This document shows positions 46,837 to 58,001 of a stretch of DNA of 64,000 bases, piece after piece. Position 1 is the first letter of the stretch. Each line of letters begins with the position of its first letter. The notes beneath the pieces were generated by a model. It was not told the origin of the DNA and made no database searches. It saw only the letters and a list, made by a program, of their open reading frames with translations. A program made the position numbers and the translations under genes. Source of the stretch: Amblyomma americanum (Eukaryota; Arthropoda; Arachnida; Ixodida; Ixodidae); contig NC_135500.1 in the NCBI RefSeq assembly GCF_052857255.1, positions 50,556,272-50,620,271 on the forward strand. The letters are read 5' to 3'.

Positions 46837-47111
46837 CTGCACGAGAAAATGAAGCAAGGCCATTCGCCATGACTCTCCATTGCCTAAAACACTAAGTAAA
46901 AAGAGTCTGAATAGTGAACAGCTTTTACATATTTACACAGCTTTTACACAAGCCTTATGCACATCCACAGAACTAAATGCTTCCTGGACAATTCATACAT
47001 AAGTGTAAGAAGTGATATCATTGCCTACAAAGACAGCATGCCTTTCCGGGAGCGACAGCTCACAACTAAGATAATTACCAGCGCCTATTAAGCAATATTT
47101 CAGAGTCTTAC

Positions 47112-47261
47112 CCTCGAATGCTCTGTAGGTGTGAAATCCTTCCGTGGAATGGCTCGCAACCAGGCTTTTCTTCGTACTTCGTCTCTTGGGAAGCAATAAA
47201 CACGTACTTTGGGACCATTCTGGTAGTTCCCGCGGCACCCGGGAACACAGCACCGGCCCAT
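47112..47261 (-). CDS. P-type transposase exon 1 (THAP domain, first half)
   Basis: A 50-codon exon from ATG 47261 to 47112, followed by a strong donor (AGG then GTAAGA). It starts MGRCCVPGCRGNYQ, with the first zinc ligands of a C2CH THAP finger (Cys4 and Cys9), then VYCFPRDEVRRKAWLRAIPR containing the conserved Trp34, and ends EHSR. The THAP finger binds DNA; its second pair of ligands is in exon 2. The exon sits inside the right part of the element, upstream of a 275-bp intron (46837-47111). Confidence 0.88.
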
Positions 47262-47619
47262 GTTTCACGAAGTTGCACTCGCTACACGGCAGGCAATCAG
47301 TTTCCCATTCGTGCGCTAGCACAGGTACGCACGCCACACAAGAAACGGCCACACGAAACAGACACAGCCGTGCGAGGAGCGAACGGAAATGCACCCAACG
47401 CCAGGCTGAAAGACTCAAGCAGCAGCTAGACGCTCACTGCAAGACTGCGTTCGTGTCTGTGCTTGCCCGGGCAAGCGCGAGCACATCGAGGGAGACAACC
47501 GAGCGGAGCGGAGCCGCGCTTGGTGAGCAGCCTGACCGGACACTTGGCGTGACGTAGCGCGTGTGGAAAGGAGGGCCTGGAGAGGCCTGAAGAAAGTATT
47601 TAGAGGGTGTTGGTACAAC

Positions 47620-48081
47620 ACTGCGATACAGACCACCACTGGATTCTCTCCCTTTTTTCTTCTTTACGGGCGCGAGCCAACCTGCACAATGGACGCGCTT
47701 TTTCCCTACCGCCCTGATGTTTCTGAATCGACGCCACTCTCGGACGCCGCCCGGTATGCAGAAGAATGCCGTCAGCTCGCTCGTTCGCTCACAAAGGAAA
47801 ATCAATGGCAACAAAAACACCATCGTGACAATGGTGAGGCGCCTTCATATGCGCCCAACTCCCTGGTGTGGCTCTGGGTTCCTGCCACAACCGCCGGCCT
47901 GTCAAAGAAGCTTCTTGCTCGGTATCACGGTCCATACCGAGTGCTTCAACAAACATCTCCTGTGAACTACGTAGTTGAGCCCGTTACGCCATCTGCGGAC
48001 TTGCGTCGCCGTGGACGCGAAATAGTTCATGTGGACCGAATCAAGCCCTACTACGATCCGTCTGTCCTTTCGGCACCATGA
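47620..48081 (+). pseudogene. pol: gypsy-2 Pol, C-terminal part after the insertion
   Basis: Continues the integrase from the codon after TYAYN: TAIQTTTGFSPFFLLYGREP, then the C-terminal integrase region ending with HVDRIKPYYDPSVLSAP. Stop at 48079-48081. Its phase matches the upstream part once the transposon and one GTACAAC copy are removed. Without a promoter or start of its own it is presumably silent. Confidence 0.9.
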
Positions 48082-48119
48082 GTCGCCAGGATGGCTCCTT
48101 CTCTGCCCGGGGGGGAAAC

Positions 48120-48292
48120 TGTAGTGTGGTAATCTTCATCGATATAACCACTGACATGCGTCGCGTGCTGCCGCTCTCAAGGACGAAGAAGTTGTTCGCT
48201 GCCTTGCTCTTTCGCCACGCCTGACGCTTCGCTGCGAGTCTCCCCTGAGCGGCTGGAATCATCTGGGTTCACCGAATAAACACACCCCTACA
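48120..48292 (+). repeat. gypsy-2 3' LTR
   Basis: 173 bp and identical to the 5' LTR as read, which argues for very recent insertion. It is followed by CATT, the second copy of the target duplication. Confidence 0.95.
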
Positions 48293-48410
48293 CATTAAAT
48301 ATTTTCAGTATGGGGTATATCAGCTTCAAAGTTAAGCTGATGACATTGAGTGAAACAGATGCAGTACAGAGCTTGTATTTTTTTTTTGGGGGGGGGGGGG
48401 CTTAATAATA
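48293..48410. repeat. Short flank with homopolymer run
   Basis: Single-copy sequence after gypsy-2 with a run of about nine T followed by about twelve G (48378-48400), the extended tail of the next SINE. Confidence 0.5.
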
Positions 48411-48790
48411 ATAATAATTGGTTTTTGGGGAAAGGAAATGGCGCAGTATCTGCTTCAAATAAGGTGGCATGCGCGCGCTGTAAGGGAAGGGATAAAGGAG
48501 GGAGTGAAAGAAGAAAGGAAGAAAGAGGTGCAATTTCGACCACCTGGGGATCTGGTGCGCCCTAAGGGAAGGGATAAAGGAGGGAGTGAAGGAAGAAAGA
48601 GGCGTTGTAGTGGAGGGCTCCGGAATAATTTCGACCACCTGGGGATCTTTTAACGTGCACTGACATGGCAGAGCACACGGGCGCCTTAGCGTTTTTCCTC
48701 CATAAAAACCCAGCCGCCGCTGCGGTCGGGTTAGAACCCGGGAACTCCGGATCAGTAGCCGAGTGCCCTAACCACTGAGACACTGCTAAG
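48411..48790 (-). mobile_element. Ruka-type SINE with internal duplication
   Basis: The minus strand reads head (degenerate A box, B box GGTTCTAACCC near 48730), then body. The segment beginning CCCCAGGTGGTCGAAATT and running through CCTTTATCCCTTCCC occurs twice before the usual end and ATT tail (48405-48420). The second copy follows directly at about 48554. Confidence 0.8.
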
Positions 48791-48867
48791 GGGTGGACTT
48801 CAAAGTGTGCTTCCATGTTCAATTATTCTACCGAAATTTAGATAGGCCTGCTCCAAACTGCTTCAAG

Positions 48868-49030
48868 AGCTGCCGGGATAGTACAGTGCTTACGGTGCTG
48901 AACTGCTGACCCAAAAGACGCAAGTTCAATTCTGGTTGAGGCAGTCGCATTTTGATAGAGGTGGAGTGCTATAGAGGCAGGTGTATCGTGCGATGTCAGT
49001 TCACGTTAAAGAGCTCCCACTGTGGCATGA
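48868..49030 (+). mobile_element. Degenerate tRNA-derived SINE, second family
   Basis: Related to the SINE at 11747: it keeps GCTGCTGACC-like and AAGACGCAAGTTCAAT (B box decayed), then GTGCGATGTCAGTTCACG. A and B boxes are eroded, indicating an old copy. Confidence 0.6.
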
Positions 49031-50395
49031 CTTGTAATCATAAAGATGTTTTGACACAAAATCCCAGCACTTATTATACAAACTGCTTCAAAATGAAATT
49101 TAGTTTGCTCGAAGAATCTCCACAGTGCAATTTTGGCTGCACCAAACTGCTCCAACATGGAAATTCGCCTCAGCCATATTGCTCCAAAACACGATTTTAC
49201 GGGCTCCAAAAATTGCTCCAAATGACTTGGTGCAGTCCCACCCCTGCATATACTTACCTTAGTCTTTTGGACGTATTAGATGACATGTATTAGAATTGGA
49301 AATTCCTTCAAGAAGTATTATGAGGCAGTTGACTGATGGAAAAGGCCCAGAAGCTCAACAGTTTGTCAGATTTTTTCTGCCAAGATGGGTCTTGTCGAAC
49401 TGTTCACTCGCGCATGTAACAACAAACTACACCAGGAAGATCTCTTAGCGAAATAAAAATTGCGCAGAATGGCTTGTTTGTCAGTTGGATAGTGTTCCGT
49501 ACACAAAAATACGATACGTGTGTGCACAGTTTCCTGTTTGCTAGTAGTTGAAGCAGGTGGGACACATGTGTCCTGCTGCTGTGCAAAGGGTAAAGTTTTG
49601 GTCCCACAGTGACCACCTGTTCAAGGTTAGGGTAGCCAGATGTGGAACACGTTCACCCATTAATTCATTTTTGAAGTCGGCAGCAACTATGGCCGCATGC
49701 CTGCCTCATTTGCCTCACATGCGCATTGATTTTAAATCTGCTAAAACATTTCTTAAATTGTTATGGAGTAGAAAAATGACGAAACAAGCAGTGGCTGTAG
49801 GCCTTGCACAAATGCTCAGTCCCCTTGCCAGTGCCCGTTTCATCGTCTTCTGCTCCACAATAATATCCTTGGACTCTTCACTCCGCTTTTTAAAGTGTCA
49901 GGCGAAGGAAAAGAATGGACCATTTGACAGCTTCTGAAGTTCTGTAAGCCAGCTTACCCGCAATGGTTTTTTTTTTCCAATAAAAAAACCCCTTTTCACA
50001 GCCTGCGTTTTCATGCTGTGCTGTGCATACAAAATGGGAAAGTGCGGGCAGCAAGCTGCCCTGCATTGACGTCTCATTAAAAGTCATGTGGCAGGAACAG
50101 CCTCTAATTTTTCTTTCTTTATTAGGGATAAGCTGGGGACAGGCAGGTGAGGGGAAGGCACCATTCACTCACTTGTTGCTAAATAAGCGGAAGTGCCACT
50201 TGGCTACTCCGCAGTGTGCCAGTGGTCTAGCCATAAAGACGGTGAGGAACCTGTTGCCGCCAGGATGCGCTTGAATTGGCGGCCCTATTTGTTGCTGCAT
50301 GGCCCGTGGCGTTACAAAGCTGGAGTGTCAAGAGTCACAGAGGTGCACTTGTTCTGAAACAATTTCTCATTGCATGTAAGTGGTTTAGATGCCAC
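49031..50395. other. No gene recognised (1.4 kb)
   Basis: Only short frames and no repeat I can name. AT-rich, with a poly-T run near 49970. Confidence 0.4.
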
Positions 50396-50640
50396 GGCAG
50401 TGGTGGCCGAGTGGTTGAGCATCCAGCTTGCATGCAGGAGGTGCCGGGTTGGATCCCCAGTGCTGCCAGGTACCCACGGATGATACAGTGGGCACAAGCT
50501 TTTTCCTGGCCTGGTGCTCGGCTAATCAGGGGTGAAATGCTTGGAAAATGGGTCTTTGAACCCACCTTGAGTAATCGAAAATACCTTGTGCCATGGCGCT
50601 CTTTGGCCATAGACGCCCTTGCGCCATAAAAATCCATAAT
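50396..50640 (+). mobile_element. tRNA-derived SINE, third family, LINE-like tail
   Basis: The head is Leu/Ser-tRNA-like (A box TGGCCGAGTGG, B box GGGTTGGATCCCC near 50446). It ends GACGCCCTTGCGCCATAAAAATCC. That end resembles the 3' end of the LINE at 58150-58190 (TTTTGCGCCATTAAAATC), as expected if the LINE's enzyme mobilises the SINE. Confidence 0.7.
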
Positions 50641-52689
50641 CTGTAGCAGCTGCGATCAGAAGCTGTGGCCAGAAGTTTGGTTGTTCTTGCTTGTGAGCAA
50701 GGTAATATTTTTCAAACTTGTAAATTTTCTTTCTGAGTGCATTGTGATTTTAGTCCAGGAAAGTAGTTTACGAAACTGTGGTGCCAGTTGAGCTTTTTAA
50801 TGGCATGGACCTAAAGGTTTTCAAATCGCATGATGCGCTCTGGTCGGGAAGAAAGGACCTTTGAAATCATGTGTGTAAATTTTTTCCCGATTCTGTTCTC
50901 AAACAGAGCTGCAATCGCTTTTTAAAAACCCGCCGCCGGCACGCCCTCGTCGCTTCCAGAAGCGCCGGGTGGGGGGACGGCCGAGTGGGAGAACTGGCGG
51001 AAGTGACGCCATTCACGGAGAGTCGGCCGGCCCGCGCTTTGGCGGCGAACCACAGATCAACGTAATCTTCTGCCAGTGCCGTTCACTTTCTCTGGTTCAG
51101 GCGTTCTGTGCAATGCTTGAAGCCTACATGTATATAAACCAGTTTTGGCATGGCACTTCTTTCGAACAGCGCTCAACACACAGCTTGGTAGAATCCTTCG
51201 GTTGTTCTCCCCCAGCCTCTTCCACGTTCACCAGACAATCTGATGGCACGCAGCATGCCTGAACTGCCTACATAAAAATGTGCATCAATATTGCTCTTTT
51301 CGTTATATTACTTTCTTACTTGTTTGTAAACTCTTTGCCTTTTCCAGCTGGGTCACATTCACGCTGAGCCAAGGCCACTTCCAGCACTGTTTTTGAGGCA
51401 CAAAGTCTTGAACTCCTTTGAGCTCGTTACGCACTGTGTGCCTTTTTGCTTTTTCCTGATTGCTTGCACCTCATGGCAGCACAAGCAATTCTCTTAATCT
51501 TTCATCAGCGTGCAGCACACGCAGCTGTACCTAACTGAGCAAAAATGTGATTATGTAGGCCTAGTATACTTGAGCAAAGCAAACATTTTGCATTCATGAG
51601 CGCTTGGTCATGGCTGACAATCGACAATGGCGCCAGAATTCATACTAATTTGTCCTTGAGTCAGAACGGCAAAGTTGTCGAGTCGCGGTACGCATACATG
51701 TAATCATCCACAAGTAATTCTGCTGGTTATCTCGATGCGCAACATCACCAACTATATCTCGCAGCACACTAGTTTTGATGTGTAGCACTGCGAGCTCCAA
51801 GACGGAGCCATAATTATTCTTCAAAAGCATGTTCAGCACGCAAAAAAAAAAAAACGCATGGGGGTAAGTGCAGAAGTTTCATGGTTGAACAGTAGCCCGA
51901 ACATGCGACAAGAGGACAGCGCACACGGGAGCTTCCTCCCGGTTGCCTCATCTCTTCGCGCTGCAGCACAGCAGTAAACCCACTTCAACTCATCCAGTTT
52001 GGCATTCTTTTGCAGTTCTAAAAGCCATTCGGGAGCAGTTAGGCAAGTAATTATAAATAAATGAACAAACAAATGCTTTACCTCGCGTGACTCGTGTAAG
52101 CGTACTGGTGGTCTGATTTAGATCATGTTTACAGGCGTGACAAGAAGTTGGTCAAGATAAAAAAAACAGCGAAAAAAGACGCAGGACCAGGAAAAGACAC
52201 ACACAGACTAGCTGTTGCCATAAAGAAGTTGGTGGCCAGGCTTTTATGCAGCAGTGGTGCACAACGTTTCGGCACAGTTTTTTTTTCTTTTTCTTTTATT
52301 GCCACTTGCACATGCACCTACACAAAAGAAATGCACGCGCATGCACCTACGCAAAACATATGTATCAGTCGAAGTTTGGTTTTCATGTTACCCTGGTAGG
52401 ACGTGAAAGGCCCATACTGGGTTAACGAAGTTTCCGGCTTGCAGGCGCCACCATGCGGTCACTTCTCTATTACTTCTTATTCGGCGGTGGCACCAGTTTT
52501 CGGTTTAGTCTATAGTTCTCAATGATTTCGGAATAGGTTTGCGCGCGCTTGTCCAGGTTCCGACAGTCCGGCAGTTTCACAATTACCCGGAAGCAGAGAA
52601 TATAGGAATGAGCTGACTACAACAGAGTCGATGCAGATACTCATAGCAGAGAAAGCTGGGAAGCCCTGCTGCGCAGCGAAGAACCCACT
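50641..52689. other. No gene recognised (2 kb)
   Basis: A GC-rich patch at 50930-51060 is followed by TATATAAA at about 51131 and a region with promoter-like spacing. It could be a solo LTR or a host promoter, but no pair or partner is visible. The remainder is AT-rich, with a poly-A run at 51840-51854. Confidence 0.35.
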
Positions 52690-52870
52690 CGGCAGAAACA
52701 AGCCAATCTGCCTGGCGGCTGAGGCCGCAAAGAGATAAAATCTCTTTGTTAGCCTTAAGCCATGGAGGCTTGGGCCCCCGCCCTCCAGGCCTGCGTGCCG
52801 GGGGGCGGTGAGTAGTAAGGGGTCTCCTTTTCCGGTGGAAATAAAAGCTGTCATCCATCCATCCATCCAG
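52690..52870 (+). mobile_element. LINE 3' tail with CATC repeat
   Basis: About 180 bp ending GGTGGAAATAAAAGCTG followed by a CATC repeat (52851-52870). The layout matches the LINE ends at 5480 and 35900 (AATAAA close to a CATC/CCAT tail). Coding capacity is too short to assign a clade. Confidence 0.5.
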
Positions 52871-53564
52871 TCGAGATTTCCAACACGTGAAAATGTCGCG
52901 ACTTGACTTTCGTTGCCCGCGCACTCCGCAGCGTCGTCGTTTCCGCCGTTTTCTGAAGCTGCTGATGGCGCGAACATGCATGGTGAAAGTCCAAACTGTT
53001 TAACACTGCTTGAATTATCCATAATTTCCGAAACGTGGTCCTTAAAAGCCAGCTGAAGCAACGCGCTACGCAGCAACGCCGTCGGTGCCGGTTGCAGAAT
53101 CCCGTGGATGACGTCACGACAGTCCCGGCCAATCGCGGGCAAGAGCGGCGTTCGCTCGGCGCCCTGAGGCGATGGGGCGCGTTTTCTTCTAAAAAACAGC
53201 TTTTTGCGTGTATTTCCACTCTTTTTGAGTGAGATATTCTTATTCAGCGGACTAAAAGCTGTAAAATGACGTAGAGAACTCGTTTTTTTTTTCTAAAAGT
53301 GCTTCAGCTTCCCTTTAAATGGCATGACTGTGCCACTGAACTTTTTGTCACATCTGTGAGCCATGATCACTGCTGCTTGTTTAATGAGTGCTTTAAATGC
53401 TTCTAGGGACCAAACTTAAAATACTGGGCCCAGGTCAGCCAGCTACTTGGGCTCAATTATCTGCAGTTGTGCTTGAAGGCTGCTGTTTTCCAATAGGGTC
53501 AGCTGAAACAATCCTTCCTGCTATTTACCGTATAAACGTGTGTAAGGGCCGCATTTTTTTTCCA
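52871..53564. other. No gene recognised
   Basis: About 700 bp. The GC-rich part at 53040-53180 holds only chance frames. Confidence 0.4.
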
Positions 53565-53569
53565 TAAAG

Positions 53570-54185
53570 ATAAAGATAAGAAAAGCGGACAAAGAAATCC
53601 CAACGAAACACATAGTGCTCACGTTCAACTGCAGCACACTTCCAGGGTCCATAGAAGTAGGCTATTTGAAAATAAATGTACGCCATTACATTCCAAACCC
53701 ACGAAGGTGTTTCAATTGTCAAAGATATGGACACGGGTCACAGAGTTGTCGTGGCCACAAAACATGCGCTAAATGTGCCTCAAAAGACCATGCTTCCGAA
53801 AACTGTGAAGGAGCAGCATTGCGCTGCGCAAACTTCGGAGATAATCACCCAGCATATTCAAGGTCTTGTCAAACATGGAAAAATGAAAAAAGATATCATT
53901 ACAATGAAAACAAAACAAAACATCACATTCAAGGAAGCGAGACGACTCTTCTACGCGAAGAAGACTTTCACCTTCTCTACAAAAACCTTTGCTGATGTGG
54001 TGCGCAGGGGCGGTGCGCCACACAGCACTCCGGCATCTGCCAAGGCCACGCTCAGTGAGCCTATGGCAGAGCCACCCACGCCCCAGGCAGAGACAGCGAA
54101 AGCTGCTCTGTCATCCCCAAAGCAGGGAGATCCATCCAATGGGTCAGCCTCCCGCAGGACTTCCCCCCCAACGGGGGAGGCCTAA
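53570..54185 (+). pseudogene. LINE-2 ORF1 remnant with zinc knuckles
   Basis: Open from about 53570 (KADKEIPTKHIVLTF). Knuckles: CFNCQRYGHGSQSC, CAKCASKDHASENC, then a third whose second Cys is Phe (CANFGDNHPAYSRSC). A frameshift near 53890 moves the frame; the C-terminal part (TFADVVRRGG to the stop at 54183-54185) is Pro/Ser/Ala-rich. It would bind element RNA if intact. Confidence 0.75.
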
Positions 54186-54366
54186 AAATCAGACACCCGC
54201 GGCTTCGCGGTCCTCCAGCACCTCTCTTGAGGTGATGGATATAACTCCCAGTCCGTCTGCTTTGAAGCGGTGCAACAGCTCTCTCGAGCGAAAAAAAGGC
54301 AGACCCCTAATCACGGGCCCAGAAAAGTAAATTCCTTCTGTTCCATTCCCACTCAAGAACACAAAC

Positions 54367-55165
54367 ATGACTTTTGTGATTCAATGGAACTGTCGAGGAT
54401 TACTGAGAAACTACAGTGACGTACCACATATTTTAAGGTCAATATTGCCCATTGCTTTTTTTAGGGTCAATATTGCCCATTGCTTTGTGCCTTCAGGAGA
54501 CCAATCTTGGTCCGCAACATGTGAATATCTTAAAACACTATAAAACTTATCGATGCGATCGCGAGCAGTCAAATAGACTCTCGGGTGGTGTCGCAGTTGT
54601 CATTCCAAGCGGCGTCCCTACTCAAGAAATTAAACTTAACACAAAACTTGAGGCAGTTGCAGTTAGCGTCGTTACCTACAAAACAATAACAGTATGTTCT
54701 GTATATCTTCCCGCGCACATCACATTAACAGTCGAAGATTTAGAAGGCCTGATTGATCAACTGCCGGAGCCATATCTGGTAGTTGGCGATTTTAACGCTC
54801 ACTCCCCATTTTGGGGAAGGGAACGATGTGACTCAAGGGGACAAATAATCGAAGATTTTATCCTCTCAAATAACATCTGTCTTTTAAATACGGGAAAAGC
54901 CACTTATTGTTGCCCAAGCTCGGCAAAAATGAGCTTTCTCGATTTAGCTTTCGCATCACCATCGCTTTTTAACGATTTTATATGGGATGTTTTAAATGAC
55001 CCTCTGGGAAGTGATCACCTACCTACTATCATCAGCTTCTCATCGTCTACTCCAGTCATCCCCACAAGACCACCGTGCTGGAAACTTCACCTCGCCGACT
55101 GGTCACTTTTTACAGCTAATGCCACACTAGAAAAAGAATTTTGTGAAGACCTCACTATAGACTAA
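54367..55165 (+). pseudogene. LINE-2 ORF2, AP endonuclease domain, frameshifted
   Basis: Starts MTFVIQWNCRGLLRN at 54367. A 28-bp tandem duplication (GGTCAATATTGCCC at 54437 and again at 54465) shifts the frame by one. After it the domain is clear: LCLQETNLG, LVVGDFNAHSPFWG, SFLDLAFAS and GSDHLPTI. It stops at 55163-55165, short of the RT. Confidence 0.8.
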
Positions 55166-55185
55166 ATTAACGAAAGGTTTACTAC

Positions 55186-57071
55186 ATGCATAATATCAAC
55201 CGCTACACTAGCCATACCACAAACAACAGGACTCGTACACAAAAAAACAAAGTATGGTGGACGCAAGAATGCACATTAGCAAAAAAACAACAAAATAAAG
55301 CTTGGGGCTCTCTGCGTCGGTATCCAACAGTGGAGAACTTGATTGCCTTTAAGAGGGCCAAGGCAAGAGCGCGATTCGTTCGAAGAAATGCCGAGAAATC
55401 CTCATGGCAGAAATATGTGTCCTCAATAAACTGCTCAATAACCTCAAAAAAAATGTGGGAAAAAGTTCGAAGATTCAGTAGTGACCATACCCCTTTCACA
55501 CTTCCTCTATTGACTACACCCGGGACACAAACATCATTAGAAGAACAGGCCAACATACTGGGCGAGCATTTTGCTGAAGTTTCCAGTTCGTCCAATTACA
55601 CAAACACGTTCCAGAAGCACAAAGCAATAGCATAAAAACAAAAACTTCCATTTGCAGCAGGTATGCACGAGGACTACAATCAACCCATCACACTCCAGGA
55701 ATTGAATAGTTTATTATCTTCGGGTAAAAAGACAGCAACAGGCCCAGATAATGTGCATTACGCTATGCTCGCCCATCTCTCTGAGGCTGCCGTGCAGGCA
55801 TTGTTGAAATTCTTTAACAAAATATGGACCACTGGGAATATACCTGACGAGTGGAAGAAAGCAATAATGGTGCCTTTTCTGAAACCCGGAAAACAACCAA
55901 GTCCTAACAATTACAGACCGATAGCCCTCACCAGCTGTATTGCTAAATCTTTCGAAAGCATAATAAACATTAGACTGACCTTTACACTTGAATCTCGTCG
56001 ACTCTTATATTTACATCAATGTGGATTTAAGAAAGCATGCTCGACGGCTGATCACCTTGTCCGCCTAGAAAACACCATCTGGGAGGCGTTCATCCACAAA
56101 CAGCACTGTATCGGGGTCTTCTTCGATTTAGAGAAGGCCTATGATACCGCGTGGAAGTTCGGCATCCTCAATGACCTAGCAGAGCTAGGGATCCGCGGCA
56201 GGATGCTGAACTGCTTGAACGACTTCCTGACTAACCGCACATTCAGAGTCCGTCTAGGAGCAACTCTGTCAATAACATTCACCCAAGAGAATGGCGTACC
56301 CCAGGGATGCATTTTAAGTACGACACTCTTTATAGTAAAAATGAATTCTTTGGCCAAAGTAATACCTAAGTCCGTAATGTATTCAGTTTATGTAGACGAC
56401 ATACAGATAGCATACACTTCTTCCAACATACTGTCCTGCGAGAGGCAAATACAAATCACACTGAATAAACTGGCTGCTTGGGCAGAGAAAATGGATTCAA
56501 GTTCTCCCCTCAAAAAACTGTAGCTGTTTTGTTCTCATTACGACGAGGCCTACAGGTCGATCCCAATCTGTGCTTAAATCAAACCACACTGCCAGTCAAA
56601 CAGGAACATAAATTTTTAGGCGTCACTTTTGACAAGAAACTTGCATTTCTACCACACATTAACAACCTGAAAAAGAAAGCATCCCAAGCCCTCAACGTAT
56701 CAAAGGTACTCTCGCGAAAACGGTGGGGGTCCGATAGAGCATACCTATTACAAATATATCGCTCTTTAGTGCGCTCCAAGCTGGACTACGGGTGCATAGT
56801 ATATGGTTCAGCAAGAGCATCCTACTTGAAACGACTGGACCCTGTTCATAATCTTGGCCTGCGCCTATCAACTGGAGCATATAGAACATCCCCGGTAAAT
56901 AGTCTTTATGTTGAAGCTAATGAGCCCACACTAGAGGATAGAAGAGTCACACTTACATGTACGTACATCATAAAAACCCGTTCTCTTCCTAACATCTCTG
57001 CTATCCCATTGTTACCAAGTGCCCATCTAGGAGATTATTCAATAATAAACCACATTTTATTAGGCCACTAA
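55186..57071 (+). pseudogene. LINE-2 ORF2, reverse transcriptase domain, broken
   Basis: The linker (KVWWTQECTLAKKQQNKAWG) is followed by a stop at 55633-55635, then RT in the same frame: KTATGPDNVHYAML, MVPFLKPGKQP, RPIALTSC, VFFDLEKAYDTAW, NGVPQGCILSTTLF and catalytic SVYVDDIQIAY. A frameshift near 56500 leads into the thumb (HKFLGVTFDKKL, RSLVRSKLDYGC), which ends at 57069-57071. Confidence 0.8.
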
Positions 57072-57175
57072 TAATGCGCTTTGAAGATAAATGTGAAGAC
57101 GTAGCAGTGCTGGACGCCCTACCTAATATTGCACAATGACATGAATATCTACCACCATGGTACAGCCTTCCTTCG

Positions 57176-58001
57176 GTGTGTGACTTCACACTGACACACG
57201 TAAACAAAGAGAAAATACCACACGAGCACATACTACAAGAGTTCTTTGCACTACAAGAAAAATATAACACTTACACTGAATTTTACACTGATGGCTCAAA
57301 AACAGAAAGTCATGTTGGAAGTGCAGTAATTCAAGGAACAAATGAAAAAATGATACGATTGCCACAGTATGCATCGGTATTTACTGCGGAGTGTTATGCC
57401 ATCTTTGTAGCTGTAGAACAAATAGTAAAACAAAACAAAAAATAGCATCATTTACACCGATTCACTGAGTATGCTAAAAGCGCTGCATTCTACAAATACT
57501 GCTGAACCCATAATAGGAAAAATCATACATAACATAGTTAAATTTACAAAGCAAAAACATAACATTATATTCTGCTGGGTCCCTAGTCATGTTGGAATTT
57601 TAGGTAATGAGAGAGCAGATGCTTGCGCAGCACAAGCTAGAATTGGCCATATAAAACAAGTTAACATACCACAGAGGGATTTTTCTAAATTACTGCACAG
57701 TAAACTCAGGAATAAGTGGCAGATTGCATGGGACGAACAGACAAACAACAAACTACATTCTATAAAACCTGTTTTAGGAGAATGGAGATCATGTACACAT
57801 CAGGAGCGTTTCATAGAAGTTATTTTGTGTCGACTACGCATTGGACACACACACCTTACTCACAACTTCTTACTGACAAAAAAAGACAAACCTCTGTGCG
57901 AAATGTGTGGCGATGAACTCACGGTAAACCACATTTTAATTGTATGCAAAAAACTGGAACAACTGAGGAAAAAATATTTCACAACATTGTACAATGAATA
58001 A
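57176..58001 (+). pseudogene. LINE-2 ORF2, RNase H and C-terminal knuckle, frameshifted
   Basis: RNase H motifs: EFYTDGSKTESHVGSAV, TAECYAIFVAVEQI, then, one frame over after about 57445, IYTDSLSMLKALHS-like sequence and FCWVPSHVGILGNERADAC. It ends with CEMCGDELTVNHILIVC and a stop at 57999-58001. Confidence 0.8.

Larger units (their letters stand above)
43479..47612 (-). mobile_element. Complete P-type (THAP transposase) DNA transposon
   Basis: A 4,134-bp element with terminal inverted repeats CAACACCCTCT (43479 onward; complement at the right end). Imperfect inner matches follow (GGCCTCTCCA, ACGTCACGCCAAG). The 7-bp duplication GTACAAC flanks it at 43472-43478 and 47613-47619. Its transposase gene is on the minus strand. 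P-type elements make duplications of about 8 bp; 7 bp is the exact length readable here. About 700 bp of AT-rich non-coding sequence precede the gene end on the left. Confidence 0.92.
38866..48292 (+). mobile_element. Ty3/gypsy retrotransposon gypsy-2 (young, interrupted)
   Basis: A complete LTR element with identical 173-bp LTRs, a primer site just after the 5' LTR (TGGTGCAGG at 39041), intact gag, frameshift signal, pol, and the polypurine tract CCCGGGGGGGAAAC ending at 48119. A CATT duplication flanks it (38862-38865 and 48293-48296). A P-type transposon at 43479-47612 splits pol. Without that insert and one copy of its duplication the element is about 5.29 kb. Confidence 0.95.

Noticed and set aside
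46837..46863. Start of the transposase at the Met-like codon 46863
   Set aside because: These nine codons are the translated end of the intron (pyrimidine tract plus AG). The THAP finger needs exon 1 at 47261-47112.
47112..47418. 141-residue minus-strand frame over exon 1
   Set aside because: It is another frame of the same stretch. The THAP-encoding frame starts at 47261 and ends exactly at the splice donor.
51120..51260. TATATAAA with downstream spacing as a solo LTR promoter
   Set aside because: No TG...CA borders, target duplication or second copy could be found.
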